64,000 bases of DNA from CAVVGB01 sp963747715 (GTDB taxonomy: Bacteria > Actinomycetota > Thermoleophilia > Gaiellales > Gaiellaceae). The DNA lies in NCBI GenBank assembly GCA_963747715.1, contig CAVVGB010000008.1, positions 1 to 64,000 on the forward strand, written 5' to 3'. The notes under the pieces are model-generated. The model saw only the letters and a program-made list of their open reading frames with translations. It ran no database searches and had not been told where the DNA came from. The position numbers and the translations under genes were made by a program. This document shows, piece after piece, positions 27,160 to 36,058 of the stretch. Position 1 is the first letter of the stretch. Every line of letters starts with the position of its first letter.

Positions 27160-28607
27160 GAGAACCCGCCGCCGTAGCTCGCAGCGGTGAAGCTCGGCCG
27201 GAAGACGCTCTCTTCCTGCTGGAAGAACGTCGGCGGCAGGACGACACCGTTGGCAGCCATCTTCTCGAGGAAGTGCGGCTTCAGGCCGGAGCACATCAGC
27301 GGGGTGAGCAGGCGCGTCCCGCCCGGTGCTGCCCCCGCCTCTTCGTCCGGCGGCTTGGCGATGAAGATGTCCTGCAGCGTGATGACGTCCGACTCCATGC
27401 CGAGCACCTCGGTGATGTACGTGATCCGGCGCGTGCCGTCGACGAGACGCTCGATCTGAACGAGTAGGTCGAAGGCGCTCGCCACCTGCTCGCGGATGGC
27501 GCGGAGCGGAAGCTCGACGCCGGCCGTCAGCACGAGGGTCTCGATACGCGACAGGGCGTCGCGCGGAGAGTTGGCGTGGATCGTCGTCAGCGAGCCTTCG
27601 TGGCCCGTGTTCATGGCCTGGAGCATGTCCAGGGTCTCGGGACCGCGGACCTCGCCGACGATGATGCGGTCGGGGCGCATACGCAGGGCGTTCCGGACGA
27701 GCTCGCGGATCCTGACCTCGCCCTGTCCTTCGATGTTGGGCGGGCGGGCCTCGAGCGTGATCACGTGGTCCTGCTGGAGCTGGAGCTCGGCCGCGTCCTC
27801 GATGGTGACGATGCGCTCGTCGCCGGGCACGAAGGCCGAGAGGGCGTTCAGGGTCGTCGTCTTACCGGTACCGGTACCGCCGGAGATGAGCACGTTGAGC
27901 TTGCCCTGCACACAGGCGGCCAGGAAGTGCGCCGACTTCGCCGTCAACGACCCGAAGTTGATGAGGTCGTCCATCGTGTACGGGTCGCGGGAGAACTTCC
28001 GGATGGTGAGAACCGGACCGCGCAGCGAGAGCGGCGGGATGATCGCGTTGACGCGGCTTCCGTCCGGAAGGCGCGCGTCGACCATCGGGGACGACTCGTC
28101 GACGCGGCGTCCCACCTGCGAGACGATCTTGTCGATGATTCGCAGGAGGTGGGCGTCGTCGACGAAGGCGGTGGTGGTCTTCTCGATCTTGCCCGCGCGC
28201 TCGACGTAGATCATGTCGGCGTTGTTGACCATGACCTCCGTGACCGAGTCGTCGCGAAGGAGAGGCTCGAGCGGCCCGTAGCCGAGAATGTCGTCGGCGA
28301 TCTCCCGGACGAGCTGGCGGCGCTCGTCGCGCGTCAGCGGCGTCCGGTCGAGGGCGAGCTGCTCGGTGACCGCGCGCAGGACGCGCTCGGTCAGGTCAGC
28401 GGTCGTCTCGGCCGTGTAGAGCTCGGGGCCGAGCTTGGCGATGCAGGAGTGATGGACGCGGGTCTTGAGCTCCGCGTACGGGTCGACGTTCGTCCGCTCG
28501 GGGCGTTCCTGGGCGGAGACCGCGTCGCTTCTGACCGGTACGACCTCGCCGAGGCCGTCGGCCTGCTGCTCGTTTGGTCCGCCCTTGAGGCGATCGTGGA
28601 GTCCCAT
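27156..28607 (-). CDS. tadA: Tad pilus ATPase TadA/CpaF
   Basis: A 483-residue type II/IV secretion ATPase: ILGYGPLEPLLRDDSVTEVM, VNNADMIYVERAGKIEKTT (N-terminal domain), RINAIIPP-type block, Walker A SGGTGTGKTT at about residue 240, the Asp box EDAAELQLQQ, MRPDRIIVGEVRG, and GHEGSLTTIHANSPRDAL. It powers assembly and perhaps retraction of the Flp pilus. It starts three bases after the CpaE stop and its end overlaps the next gene. Confidence 0.96.
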   Translation of the reverse strand: MGLHDRLKGGPNEQQADGLGEVVPVRSDAVSAQERPERTNVDPYAELKTRVHHSCIAKLGPELYTAETTADLTERVLRAVTEQLALDRTPLTRDERRQLVREIADDILGYGPLEPLLRDDSVTEVMVNNADMIYVERAGKIEKTTTAFVDDAHLLRIIDKIVSQVGRRVDESSPMVDARLPDGSRVNAIIPPLSLRGPVLTIRKFSRDPYTMDDLINFGSLTAKSAHFLAACVQGKLNVLISGGTGTGKTTTLNALSAFVPGDERIVTIEDAAELQLQQDHVITLEARPPNIEGQGEVRIRELVRNALRMRPDRIIVGEVRGPETLDMLQAMNTGHEGSLTTIHANSPRDALSRIETLVLTAGVELPLRAIREQVASAFDLLVQIERLVDGTRRITYITEVLGMESDVITLQDIFIAKPPDEEAGAAPGGTRLLTPLMCSGLKPHFLEKMAANGVVLPPTFFQQEESVFRPSFTAASYGGGFS

Positions 28608-28609
28608 CG

Positions 28610-29806
28610 TCAGCTCCGGGCGAACATGCGCCGCTTCTGAGTCTTGGCGGCTTCGGCCGGCGTCAACCCCTTCGCCATCTCGCGGATGGCGCGGGAGAAG
28701 TCGGCTTTCTCGTCCGAGACCGACAGCGGCGTGCCGCGGTTGACGGCCAGCGGGACCTTGCCGTCGCTCGGAACGTGGAAGCGCACCTTCACTTCGAGGG
28801 CGCCTTCGACCTCGCCGGGCTTCATGCCGACCTTCGTGTTCGCGCGGTTGAGCACGACACGGATGCGGTTCGACGGGAAGGCCAGGAGCTCGAGGGTCTG
28901 AAGGCTCAGGCGGACGTTCTTGAGGGTGGGCACGTCGAGGCCGCAGACGAGCAGGAGCTCGTCGGTGCGGTCCAAGGTCGCCAGCATCGGCCCGTGGAAG
29001 AACGGGGAGGTGTCGACGACGATGACGTCGTACGACTCCCGCGCTACCTCGAGCAGGCGGGCGAGCTTGGCCTCGGTGACGAGCTCGGCGTCCTCGGGGC
29101 GCAGCGGCGCCGGGAGGATGTCGAGCCCGCTCGAATGACGCGTGGTGTAGCCCGCGAGCTTCTCGGAGTCGAGCTCGCCCGGGGCGACCACGAGGTCGTA
29201 GATGGTCTTCTCGGGCTCGAGGCCGAGCATGATCGCCGCGTCCCCGAACTGGAGGTCGAGGTCGAGGAGAAGCGTGCGCTTCTTCTCGTGCTTGGCGAAC
29301 GTGGCCCCGAGGTTGGTGGCGGTCACGGTCTTGCCGGTGCCGCCCTTCGGCGAGAACACGGTGATGATGCGGCCGCGACGGGCGTGGCCGCCGCTGGACT
29401 GGGCGCGCCGGCCGCCGTGGCTCGCCTTGCGGATGGCGAAGACGACGTTCTCGGTCATCTGCGGCAGGAGCAGGACGTCGGAGACGTCCGCGTCGAGCGC
29501 CTCCTCGAGCAGAGCCGAGGACTCTCCGGACGCGAGCAGGATCACCGGAGCACGCGTGTGCTCGCGGATCGCTGCCAGCTCGTCGTGCGGAAGGTGCGAG
29601 TTGCGCGTGCCGTGGAGGACGACCTGCAGGTGCCCTCCGGTCAGAGTCGCAGCCGACTCCCGCACGCCGTCGCTCGAACCGACGATCTCGACCTCGGAGT
29701 GCCGCTCGAGTGCCTCGCGGAGCTCCGGAAGGCCGTCGCAGCTGCCGGTGACGAAGACGCGCACCTTCTCGCGAATTCCGACAGGGGTGTCGAGGCTCAT
29801 GCTCAT
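28610..29806 (-). CDS. cpaE: Tad locus MinD/ParA-like ATPase CpaE (TadZ)
   Basis: A 398-residue protein: an N-terminal receiver-like domain (KVRVFVTGSCDGLPELREAL, PVILLASGE), then a deviant Walker A SPKGGTGKTVTATNLG and VIVVDTSPFFHG, with a MinD-like C-terminus. CpaE/TadZ marks the pole or site for pilus assembly. ATG at 29806 with GAAGGGAG upstream; the CpaB stop overlaps it (ATGA). The frame stays open upstream without homology. Confidence 0.94.
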   Translation of the reverse strand: MSMSLDTPVGIREKVRVFVTGSCDGLPELREALERHSEVEIVGSSDGVRESAATLTGGHLQVVLHGTRNSHLPHDELAAIREHTRAPVILLASGESSALLEEALDADVSDVLLLPQMTENVVFAIRKASHGGRRAQSSGGHARRGRIITVFSPKGGTGKTVTATNLGATFAKHEKKRTLLLDLDLQFGDAAIMLGLEPEKTIYDLVVAPGELDSEKLAGYTTRHSSGLDILPAPLRPEDAELVTEAKLARLLEVARESYDVIVVDTSPFFHGPMLATLDRTDELLLVCGLDVPTLKNVRLSLQTLELLAFPSNRIRVVLNRANTKVGMKPGEVEGALEVKVRFHVPSDGKVPLAVNRGTPLSVSDEKADFSRAIREMAKGLTPAEAAKTQKRRMFARS

Positions 29807-30567
29807 GGAGTGCTCCCTTCGACGGCGGCGGCCCGCCGTGCGATTCCGTCCCTGAGCAGGGACTGAGACGACTCGAAGCCCTCCGGACTGTCGGCCGGAT
29901 CGTCGGTCGGGCGAAGCTCGAGCGACCACTCGCCGTTCTTCATGATCCAGAAGAGCTTCTGCGCCTGCGCGTCGGTGAGGGCGAGCATGACGGACGACTC
30001 GGGAGCTTCGGCTCCGCCTTCCGTGATGCTCTCGGCCACGTCGCTCGTGGTGACGCTGCGCAGGACGAGGATGTCGCGGAGGATCGTGCGCGAGAAGTGG
30101 TTCGTGGCGCTCTCGGGGAAGTTCCACGAGCCCACGATGTCGACGCGATCGCCTTCCTTCAGCGTCCCCTTGAGAAGCTGATGCTCGTCGCCGGGGACCT
30201 GGATGGCGCGCAGGTTGCCCGTCAGCGTTGCGCGGACGCCCTGCTCGGTCGGCGAGCGGAAGCGAAGCTGCGTGACTTGCTCACCGGCGTAGATCTTCTC
30301 CGTCACGACCTGGTCGGCCACGTCGGTCGGGTTCACGATCGCCCCCGGGACGACGTGCTCCTTGGCGATCTCGCGCCGCTCGAGCATGTCGACCACTTCG
30401 GCGCCGGTCGTGCCCTCGGCGACGTCCTCGGTTGCGACCCAGACAGCGGTCGGTTCCTGACCTTGCTTCAGGTCCTTCTTGTACTGGCTCACATAGAAGC
30501 TCGTCAGCATGGCTGCGAGCGCCGCCAGGGCGATAGCGATGGCGATATTCCGAAGGCGATACGTCAT
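29803..30567 (-). CDS. cpaB: Flp pilus assembly protein CpaB (RcpC)
   Basis: A 254-residue protein with one N-terminal membrane helix (IAIAIALAALAAMLTSFYV) and an SAF-like domain: VWVATEDVAEGTTGAEVVDM, GAIVNPTDVADQVV, IYAGEQVTQLRF, then GDRVDIVGSW and SVMLALTDAQAQKLFW. CpaB lies in the periplasm-facing part of the secretion machinery. Overlaps cpaE. Confidence 0.92.
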   Translation of the reverse strand: MTYRLRNIAIAIALAALAAMLTSFYVSQYKKDLKQGQEPTAVWVATEDVAEGTTGAEVVDMLERREIAKEHVVPGAIVNPTDVADQVVTEKIYAGEQVTQLRFRSPTEQGVRATLTGNLRAIQVPGDEHQLLKGTLKEGDRVDIVGSWNFPESATNHFSRTILRDILVLRSVTTSDVAESITEGGAEAPESSVMLALTDAQAQKLFWIMKNGEWSLELRPTDDPADSPEGFESSQSLLRDGIARRAAAVEGSTP

Positions 30568-30667
30568 TGCACCACGTCTTTCTCTTCTCGCGTTTGCACC
30601 ACGTCGTGTTCTTTCGGCAGTTCAGGCCGAGACCTGAACCGCCACTTGGATGTCTTTCTTCGGTCGG

Positions 30668-31597
30668 CTACTCCACGAGCTCGACGACCTTGACGCCGGT
30701 GCCGAGGCTGCCGGGGCCGGACTCGACGAGGATGCCGTCCCAGATGACCTCGGTGAACTCGCCGTAGAGCTCCTCGTTGTTGCCCGTGGAGGTTCATGCC
30801 GGTGAGCCGGAAGCCGACCCAGCCGATGATCTCGTACTTGGCGCCCGTGCCCGTTCCCGTCAGCTTGCGGTAGATCGGGAAGAGCAGGACGTCGCCGACG
30901 CGGAGCTCGAGCGAGCCCTTCGACGTGGGACGAGCTGAACGGGTTACCCGTCCTCGCGTCGTAGTCACCGAGGCCGAGGTAGCCGCTGAAGCCCTTCTGA
31001 TCCATTCGCCCGAGAGTCGGACGTGCCGGTTCCTCCGTCATCGGTCAGGTTGATGAAGCCGAAGTTGCCGGAGCCGTCGGGGCTGCCGTTGTTCTTCAGG
31101 TGCTGGTACTTGAGAATCCTGCGATGCCTGCACAGGGATTGGGAGTCGCACTGGAGGCCGGGGTGCTTCTCGTCGACGACGATCGGCGCGACGTACTTGA
31201 ACTGGGCGCCGCCGCCGGCGCGGGCAGCCGCCCTCGCTCCGACCGTGACGGAATCGATTCCCATGATGCGCGAGAAGAAGCCCGGCGCGGGCGCCTTCGC
31301 GTCGACGGTGATCGTGTCGTTCGCGATGGCCTTGGACGTGATCTTGATCTCGCTCACGTCCACGTCGCCGCCGTTCTTGTTCGCGTACTCGAGCGCGAGG
31401 GCCTGGGCCTGCGCGGGGTTCTCCGGCAGGGCCTGGGCGCCCGCGAGCGCGGCTGAGTCGACCGTCGACTGCAGGGCACGGTCGGCGCGGTACCACGATC
31501 CGACGTCGAGGACGGCCGCCGCCATCAGAAGCAGGACCGTCATGAAGACGACGGTGATGATCGTTGCCTGGCCGCTCTGGCGCTCGTTGTTGCTCAT
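30668..31597 (-). CDS. tadG: TadG-like pilus protein, frameshifted
   Basis: Start ATG overlaps the TadE stop (ATGA). The N-terminus has the TadE/TadG class III prepilin-like helix (GQATIITVVFMTVLLLMAAA, then VLDVGSWYRADRALQSTVDS and AALAGAQALPENPAQAQAL). The exported part has ITVDAKAPAPGFFSRIMGID, VGARAAARAGG and, after frame changes near 31140, 31030 and 30925, SKGSLELRVGDVLLFPIYR and YEIIGWVGFRLTGMNLHG, ending ILVESGPGSLGTGVKVVEL. TadG is a pseudopilin of the locus. Raw translation fragments it into pieces. An internal Gly/Asn-rich loop is usual. Confidence 0.8.
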
Positions 31598-31992
31598 TCC
31601 ACACGCTCCGTTGTCGTCGACGTCAAGTTCCCCGACTTGACGACCATCCCGAGGATGCTGATTGAGTAGGGGTAAGAGGCCGTGACCGTCACGTCTTCGC
31701 CTGCGGCGAACGTGGAGGCGCACGACACGTTCAGCTTGGACTGGGTGAGGTTCTCGGCCGAGTCGCGCACACGGCTGACGACGGAGGGGCAGCGCTCAGC
31801 GGGCGGCAGATAACGCGCTACCGCGCCCTGGCGCGCCCCGGCGCGCACAGCGTCCGTGACGGCCAAATAGTTGTTGAACGCGATCCCGAACTGAACGACT
31901 CCGAGAAGGAGCAGCAGCAGGATCGGGAGGACGAGGGCGAACTCCACCATCGTCTGGCCTTGCTCTCTCTTGCTCCGAATTCTCTTGATCAC
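31594..31992 (-). CDS. tadE: TadE-like pseudopilin
   Basis: A 132-residue protein. The N-terminus (REQGQTMVEFALVLPILLLL) is the TadE prepilin-like signature: a basic segment, GQTMVEFA, then a hydrophobic helix. The rest is secreted, with a Cys pair (RCPSVVSRV and NVSCAS) that could form a disulfide. It follows flp. Confidence 0.93.
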   Translation of the reverse strand: MIKRIRSKREQGQTMVEFALVLPILLLLLLGVVQFGIAFNNYLAVTDAVRAGARQGAVARYLPPAERCPSVVSRVRDSAENLTQSKLNVSCASTFAAGEDVTVTASYPYSISILGMVVKSGNLTSTTTERVE

Positions 31993-32091
31993 GTTGGATC
32001 CCGTAGTCGCTTTCAGTTGGTTGTCAGTGGGAGGAGGCGGGCCCTTCGTGGAAGGGCCCGCCCTTCGCCTTGAATCGTTCGCCCTGCGGAG

Positions 32092-32274
32092 TTACGACAG
32101 GACGTCGACGACTGCCTGCAGGTTGTTGCGGATGCCGTCCGAGAGGAGGACGAGGACAGCGATGATCGCGACCGTGATCACGGCGAGAATGACGCCGTAC
32201 TCGGCCATCGTCTGACCCTCTTCGCGGCGCCCCGCGGCGAGCAGCCGGGTGAAGTAGCCATAGAGATACGTCAT
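32092..32274 (-). CDS. flp: Flp-type major pilin
   Basis: A 60-residue prepilin: leader with REEG, then QTMAEYGVILAVITVAIIAV and a short end NNLQAVVDVLS. Processing is expected after the Gly of REEGQTMAEYG. The ATG follows GGGAGGTGAA, the best ribosome-binding site of the operon, as suits the major subunit. Gene length and order (flp before tadE) are typical of actinobacterial Tad loci. No prepilin peptidase gene is in this window. Confidence 0.94.
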   Translation of the reverse strand: MTYLYGYFTRLLAAGRREEGQTMAEYGVILAVITVAIIAVLVLLSDGIRNNLQAVVDVLS

Positions 32275-32662
32275 GCGGTTCACCTCCCTTCGTCGATCCG
32301 CGCACGCCTGCCGGCGCGCTGAAAAGTGCGACAACTGTCGTGCGAAGACGAAAGGAATTCGTCGAGAGGAAACTTGTGGGTGAAACAGGCGCATACGCTG
32401 GTCACGCTGTGACGACCTCCCAGAAAATTCCTTTCGGCGTGACCGCTCCGCCGCTTTAGCTCCGCTGCACCCGATCATCGTCGGCACACGTCGGGCGGGA
32501 ATCCCCCGGCATGGTGATTCGCCAAGGGGTTGCACCTTTTGGGGGATGACCGGCGATTCGATCGCCGCTTGGGTGCGTCAGTTCGTAAGGCCCGCGGACG
32601 GACCATTGCTATCCGCGCCGATGTGGCGGCTTCGGCGCCCGACTTAACGGGAGCGACACCGA
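32275..32662. promoter_or_regulatory. Divergent intergenic region, flp operon versus M15-like gene
   Basis: A 388-base region that must hold the promoters of the tad operon (minus) and of the M15-like gene (plus). It contains the inverted repeat GTCAC-gct-GTGAC (32401-32413) and a short hairpin GGCGAT-tcg-ATCGCC (32551-32566). I tried to fit the part next to the M15-like gene to known riboswitches (c-di-AMP, c-di-GMP) and could not. Confidence 0.4.
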
Positions 32663-34144
32663 ATGCCACAACGGACTGCTTCGAGGCGCATGTACACCCG
32701 CCTCCTCCTCTTCTCTCTCGCCGGCTTCGCCCTGTGGGCGCTCGGGCGCAACCGGCCGGAAACGCATGACCGTGCACCTGAGACGGTCGAGATCTACGGC
32801 GCCCACGCGAACGACACGAAGAACACACGCGCGCGCGAGAGGTCTTCGTACAGCAAGCGGCGTCTGGCGACCAGCCTGACGTTCGCGACTCTCTTCTTCG
32901 CCGGGGCCGCTCTGTCGGCCGGGGCGGGCGACACCGTCGCCGAGATGATGGAGGGCTCCGACGCGCCTACCGCGGCGGAGACGACCACCGAGGAAGCACC
33001 CGCCGAGGAGGCTCCGCCCGCGCCTGAGGCGCCGGCTGAGGAGCCTGCCGAGGCGCCGTCCGAAGAGCCGGCGGAAGCCCCGGCCGAGGCCCCGCCGAGG
33101 AGCCGTCGAACGACGGTTCCGGTGAGGCACCCGCCGAGGACGGCGGCGAGGCCCCGGCAGAGGGCGAAGAGCCCGCAGCAGGCGAAGAGCCTGCCGAGGG
33201 CGACTCAGGCTCTGAGGAGCCTGCCGAGGAGCCCGAGGAAGAGCCCGCTCCCGCGCCGAAGGACGATGAGCCTTCCGACCAGGAGCCGGCCCACGAAGAG
33301 GAGCACGAGGAGCACTCGCACGAGCTTCCGGCCACTCCTTCGGAAGAGACCTCGGAGAACCTCGAGTTCGAGTCGGGCTTCGCGACGATCTGGCTGCATC
33401 GCACCCTGTCGGATCCGCTGCCCATGTCCCAGCGCCTGTCGCCGAAGTGGGCCAATCTGCTCGCCCGCACCACCAAGCGCTACGGTGCGGACTGGGCGGA
33501 GGTTCTCGGGTATCTCCGCGCCAGCCATCACTACACTGCCTCGCCGGCTTCGCGGGCGCTTCTGAACCGCCTGTCCCGCCAGTTCGCATCGCTCGGTGCG
33601 TCGAGGAACACGTGGGAGACGGTTCTGGCGCTGACCGGTCGCACGGCTTTCGCCGACCGGACCGAATGCCCTCGTCAACTACTACCGCGCAGTCGGGCTC
33701 CGGGCGCTCGTGACGGGCCTGGACGCTGCGAAGAACAACCTGCAGGAGCGCGTGCTCTTCGACGGGCGCATCGACATCTACGCGGGCGGCGCGGACGACA
33801 TCGCGTCCGGCCGGGTAAACGTCCGTGTCCTCGTCCTGCTCCGCTACATGGCGGAGGCGCACGGACAGGTGACCGTGTCGAGCCTGAAGAGCGGCCACCG
33901 CTTCTTCGCTCGCCCCGGCGTCCCGTCCGCGCACATGTACGGCCTCGCGGTCGACATCTCCGGCCTCGAGGGTCACTCGATCATGGGCAACCAGGCGCCC
34001 GGCGGGCTCACGGAGCGCGCCGTGCGGAATATCCTCCTGCTGCCCGGGGAGCTCCGCCCGAAGCAGGTCATCTCACTGCTCGGCCTCGGCGGGCCGTCGT
34101 TCCCCCTCGAGGATCACTACGACCACATCCACGTCGGGTACTAA
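32663..34144 (+). CDS. Secreted M15-like (LAS fold) protein, frameshifted
   Basis: An N-terminal segment with a hydrophobic part (TSLTFATLFFAGAALSAGAG), a long Glu/Ala/Pro-rich linker (residues about 95-230), a globular domain (LSPKWANLLARTTKRYGADW, VLGYLRASHHYTASPASRAL), and a C-terminal Zn-binding LAS-type domain: HRFFARPGVPSAHMYGLAVD, with H and D ligands in AHMYGLAVDI, and DHYDHIHVGY. LAS enzymes cut peptidoglycan cross-links or bind D-Ala. Frame changes near 33100 and 33670. The start could be 32663 or 32690. The extended acidic linker suggests a wall-spanning, surface-exposed protein. Confidence 0.68.
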
Positions 34145-34148
34145 ACGG

Positions 34149-34478
34149 ATAACACTGGTTCGCCAGGACGGGCGGCCAGTATGTGAGCGGTGTCTCCTCG
34201 CGGAGACACCGCTCACTCGACTCAAAGGACTCCTTGGGCGAAGCGGGCTCGAGCGGGGCGAAGGACTTCTCCTCCGCCCCGCTTCGTCCATTCACATGTT
34301 CTTCATGCGCTTCCCGATCGACGCGGTCTTCCTCGATCGCGATCTCGTCGTCGATGAAGGTTGTGGAAGACCTCGCTCCGTGGCGGACGGCGGACAGCGC
34401 GGTGCGAAGGCCGTGCTCGAGCTGCCGGCCGGCGCGGCGTCCGGGTTGCAGCCCGGCGACCGGTTGGTCCTGGCCTAA
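34149..34478 (+). CDS. DUF192 protein, frameshifted, start unclear
   Basis: The frame from about 34149 reads LVRQDGRPVCERCLLAETPL, TRLKGLLGRSGLERGEGLLL, RPASSIHMFFMRFPIDAVFL, the DUF192 signature, then after a frame change near 34355 VKVVEDLAPWR and ending KAVLELPAGAASGLQPGDRL. No ATG, GTG or TTG lies in this frame between the previous stop and the conserved start; CTG at 34155 is a candidate, or the first codons are damaged. DUF192 proteins are short secreted or cytoplasmic proteins of unknown function. CxxC near the N-terminus is seen in some. Confidence 0.65.
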   Translation: MTLVRQDGRPVCERCLLAETPLTRLKGLLGRSGLERGEGLLLRPASSIHMFFMRFPIDAVFLDRDLVVDEGCGRPRSVADGGQRGAKAVLELPAGAASGLQPGDRLVLA

Positions 34479-34496
34479 GGAGGACCTGACGGAACA

Positions 34497-35495
34497 TCAG
34501 CTGTTCCGCAGGGCCGCGCGGATCGCCGCGAATGCTGCGTCCTCGGTCGCGCTCGTCGAAAGTCGACGCTCCCGCGTCCGTTGCCTCGCGACGTCGACCT
34601 CGGGAGTGATGCCCGCCAAGCCCTCCAGCCGGGCGGCGTTCGCACCCGTAGGGCGCGGGGCTTGCTCTCGAAGACGAGCGGCGGCTCGAGCACGACCGCC
34701 TCGCCGTCCACGGCGGCGTGCAAGCGCGGATGGGCGGCCTCGACCGCGAGCCGGGGAGCGGCGTGCTCCACCCAGCCGTGCGCCGCCTGGACGTTCCCCA
34801 CGGCGGCCTTGGCGAGGAGCGCGAGGAGCGCGCCGCGGCCGACGTCCTCGATCACGTAGGCGTCGAGCACGCCTTCGTCGAGCCGCGGTCGGTCGCCGAG
34901 CTCCGCCGGCCGACGTCATCTCGTACCGGTTGTTGGCGACGAGCGCGATGAGCGCCAGATGCTCGTCGCGACGGCCGTTCACCTCGAGGGAGAAGGCGAG
35001 CGGCTTGCGGGAGCGCCCGAGCGCGGCGGGGAGCATGCGCGCGAGCGCGAGCACGCGGTTGCGCGTCTTGCGCGTCGGGTCGTGCACGAAGCTCGCGTAC
35101 AGGCCGAGCGAGACGTTGTTCAGGAACGTGCGCCCGCTGACCTCGGCCACGTCGACGCGCCGCTCCGGGCCTCGGAAGGCCGCCAGCGCGGCGAGCGGGT
35201 CATCGCCGTCGAAGCCGACGTCGCGGGCGAAGTGGTTGCGCGTGCCGAAGGGAACCGGCACGAAGGGGACGTCGAGCTCGGCCGCGACCGCTGCGACCGC
35301 GCCGAGTGAGCCGTCCCCGCCCGCCATCCCGACCGTGTCGGCTCCGCCCTCGGCGGCCTCACGTGCGAGTTGGGCGAGATCGTCGTCCGGACGCAGGACG
35401 TGCGTGTCGATCCCGTGCGATCTCGCTTCGGACTCGAGATCCTCGACGGTGGGCTGCTCGTCTCCCGAGCGGGGGTTGACGAGCAGGAAACTCAG
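34497..35495 (-). CDS. Diacylglycerol kinase family protein, frameshifted, unusual CTG start
   Basis: Reconstructed protein: FLLVNPRSGDEQPTVEDLES, EARSHGIDTHVLRPDDDLAQ, then AGGDGSLGAVAAVAAEL (GGDG nucleotide-binding motif) and VPFGTRNHFARDVGFDGDDP, NNVSLGLYASFVHDPTR, then after a frame change near 34910 LDAYVIEDVGRGALLALLAK. A further shift near 34660 leads to an end at about 34497. The only initiation codon between the upstream TAA (35496-35498) and FLLVNP is CTG. Members phosphorylate diacylglycerol or sphingosine-like lipids, feeding phosphatidic acid. The preceding VOC gene ends at the same TAA. Confidence 0.7.
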   Translation of the reverse strand: MSFLLVNPRSGDEQPTVEDLESEARSHGIDTHVLRPDDDLAQLAREAAEGGADTVGMAGGDGSLGAVAAVAAELDVPFVPVPFGTRNHFARDVGFDGDDPLAALAAFRGPERRVDVAEVSGRTFLNNVSLGLYASFVHDPTRKTRNRVLALARMLPAALGRSRKPLAFSLEVNGRRDEHLALIALVANNRYEMTSAGGARRPTAARRRRARRLRDRGRRPRRAPRAPRQGRRGERPGGARLGGARRSPARGRGRPSALARRRGRRGGRARAAARLREQAPRPTGANAARLEGLAGITPEVDVARQRTRERRLSTSATEDAAFAAIRAALRNS

Positions 35496-35888
35496 TTAGA
35501 CGGCGCCCTCGATGGCGTGGAGCGTCCAGGCGGGGCCGACACGGACGAGGTAGCCGTCCGGGTCGGAGATGTCGAAGACGTCCGTGCCGAAGCGTGTTCG
35601 CGTCTGACGTCCCTCCTCGATGCCGCGAGCGCGCAGGCGGTCGACCTCGCTCTCGACGTCGTCGACGGCGAGCTCGAGCCGCGATCCGCCGCCGACCTGG
35701 CGTCCCCGTTCGGGGTCCCACGTGAGAACGAGGAACGCGCCGCCCTCCTCGAGCACGAAGAAGGCGCTGTGGGCGTTCTCTCCCTCGTCGTAGGCGGCCT
35801 GGGGCCCGTGACCGAGCAGGCGTGAGTAGAAGTCGACCGAGCGGTCGAGGTCGGTGACGTACAGGTGGACGGCCGCGACGTGACTCAC
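35496..35888 (-). CDS. VOC (glyoxalase-like) family protein
   Basis: A 130-residue protein with one paired beta-alpha-beta unit: VAAVHLYVTDLDRSVDFYSR, HSAFFVLEEGGAFLVLTWDP, then RLELAVDDVESEVDRLRARG and GTDVFDISDPDGYLVRV. These are typical metal-site positions of glyoxalase/bleomycin-resistance-type proteins. The GTG start overlaps the stop of the 42-residue microprotein (GTGA). The N-terminal extension in the open frame is that microprotein in another frame. Substrate unknown. Confidence 0.85.
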   Translation of the reverse strand: MSHVAAVHLYVTDLDRSVDFYSRLLGHGPQAAYDEGENAHSAFFVLEEGGAFLVLTWDPERGRQVGGGSRLELAVDDVESEVDRLRARGIEEGRQTRTRFGTDVFDISDPDGYLVRVGPAWTLHAIEGAV

Positions 35889-36013
35889 GACTTCCGCGCC
35901 CGTCTCGGCGGTGCGGCGGCCTTGGCGGCGGCCGCGCGCTTGCGCTCCCGCGCCTTCTTCTTGCGCTGGCGGTCGTTCGCCCACCGCTTCGTCGCCCGCG
36001 ACCCTCGTCCCAT
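35885..36013 (-). CDS. 42-residue Lys/Arg/Ala-rich microprotein
   Basis: ATG at 36013; product begins MGRGSRATKRWANDRQRKKK, continues ARERKRAAAAKAAA and ends PPRRARKS. It is strongly basic and helical, with no hydrophobic segment. Its stop overlaps the VOC start by four bases (GTGA), which supports expression. Short basic proteins of this kind occur in related actinobacteria, but none I know has a function; nucleic-acid or ribosome binding is plausible. Confidence 0.5.
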   Translation of the reverse strand: MGRGSRATKRWANDRQRKKKARERKRAAAAKAAAPPRRARKS

Positions 36014-36058
36014 GAGGGCCGGAACTCTACCTGCAAAAGGGCGTTAAGCTCCCGCGCC

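Noticed and set aside
32440..32662. Possible c-di-AMP or c-di-GMP riboswitch upstream of the M15-like gene
   Set aside because: Only scattered short matches (e.g. gtcag, cgtaag) were found; the conserved core and pairing of known classes could not be assembled.
34475..34870. Convergent CTAA overlap of DUF192 and the kinase-like gene
   Set aside because: The frame ending at 34475 is not the conserved one; the likelier end of the kinase-like gene is near 34497.
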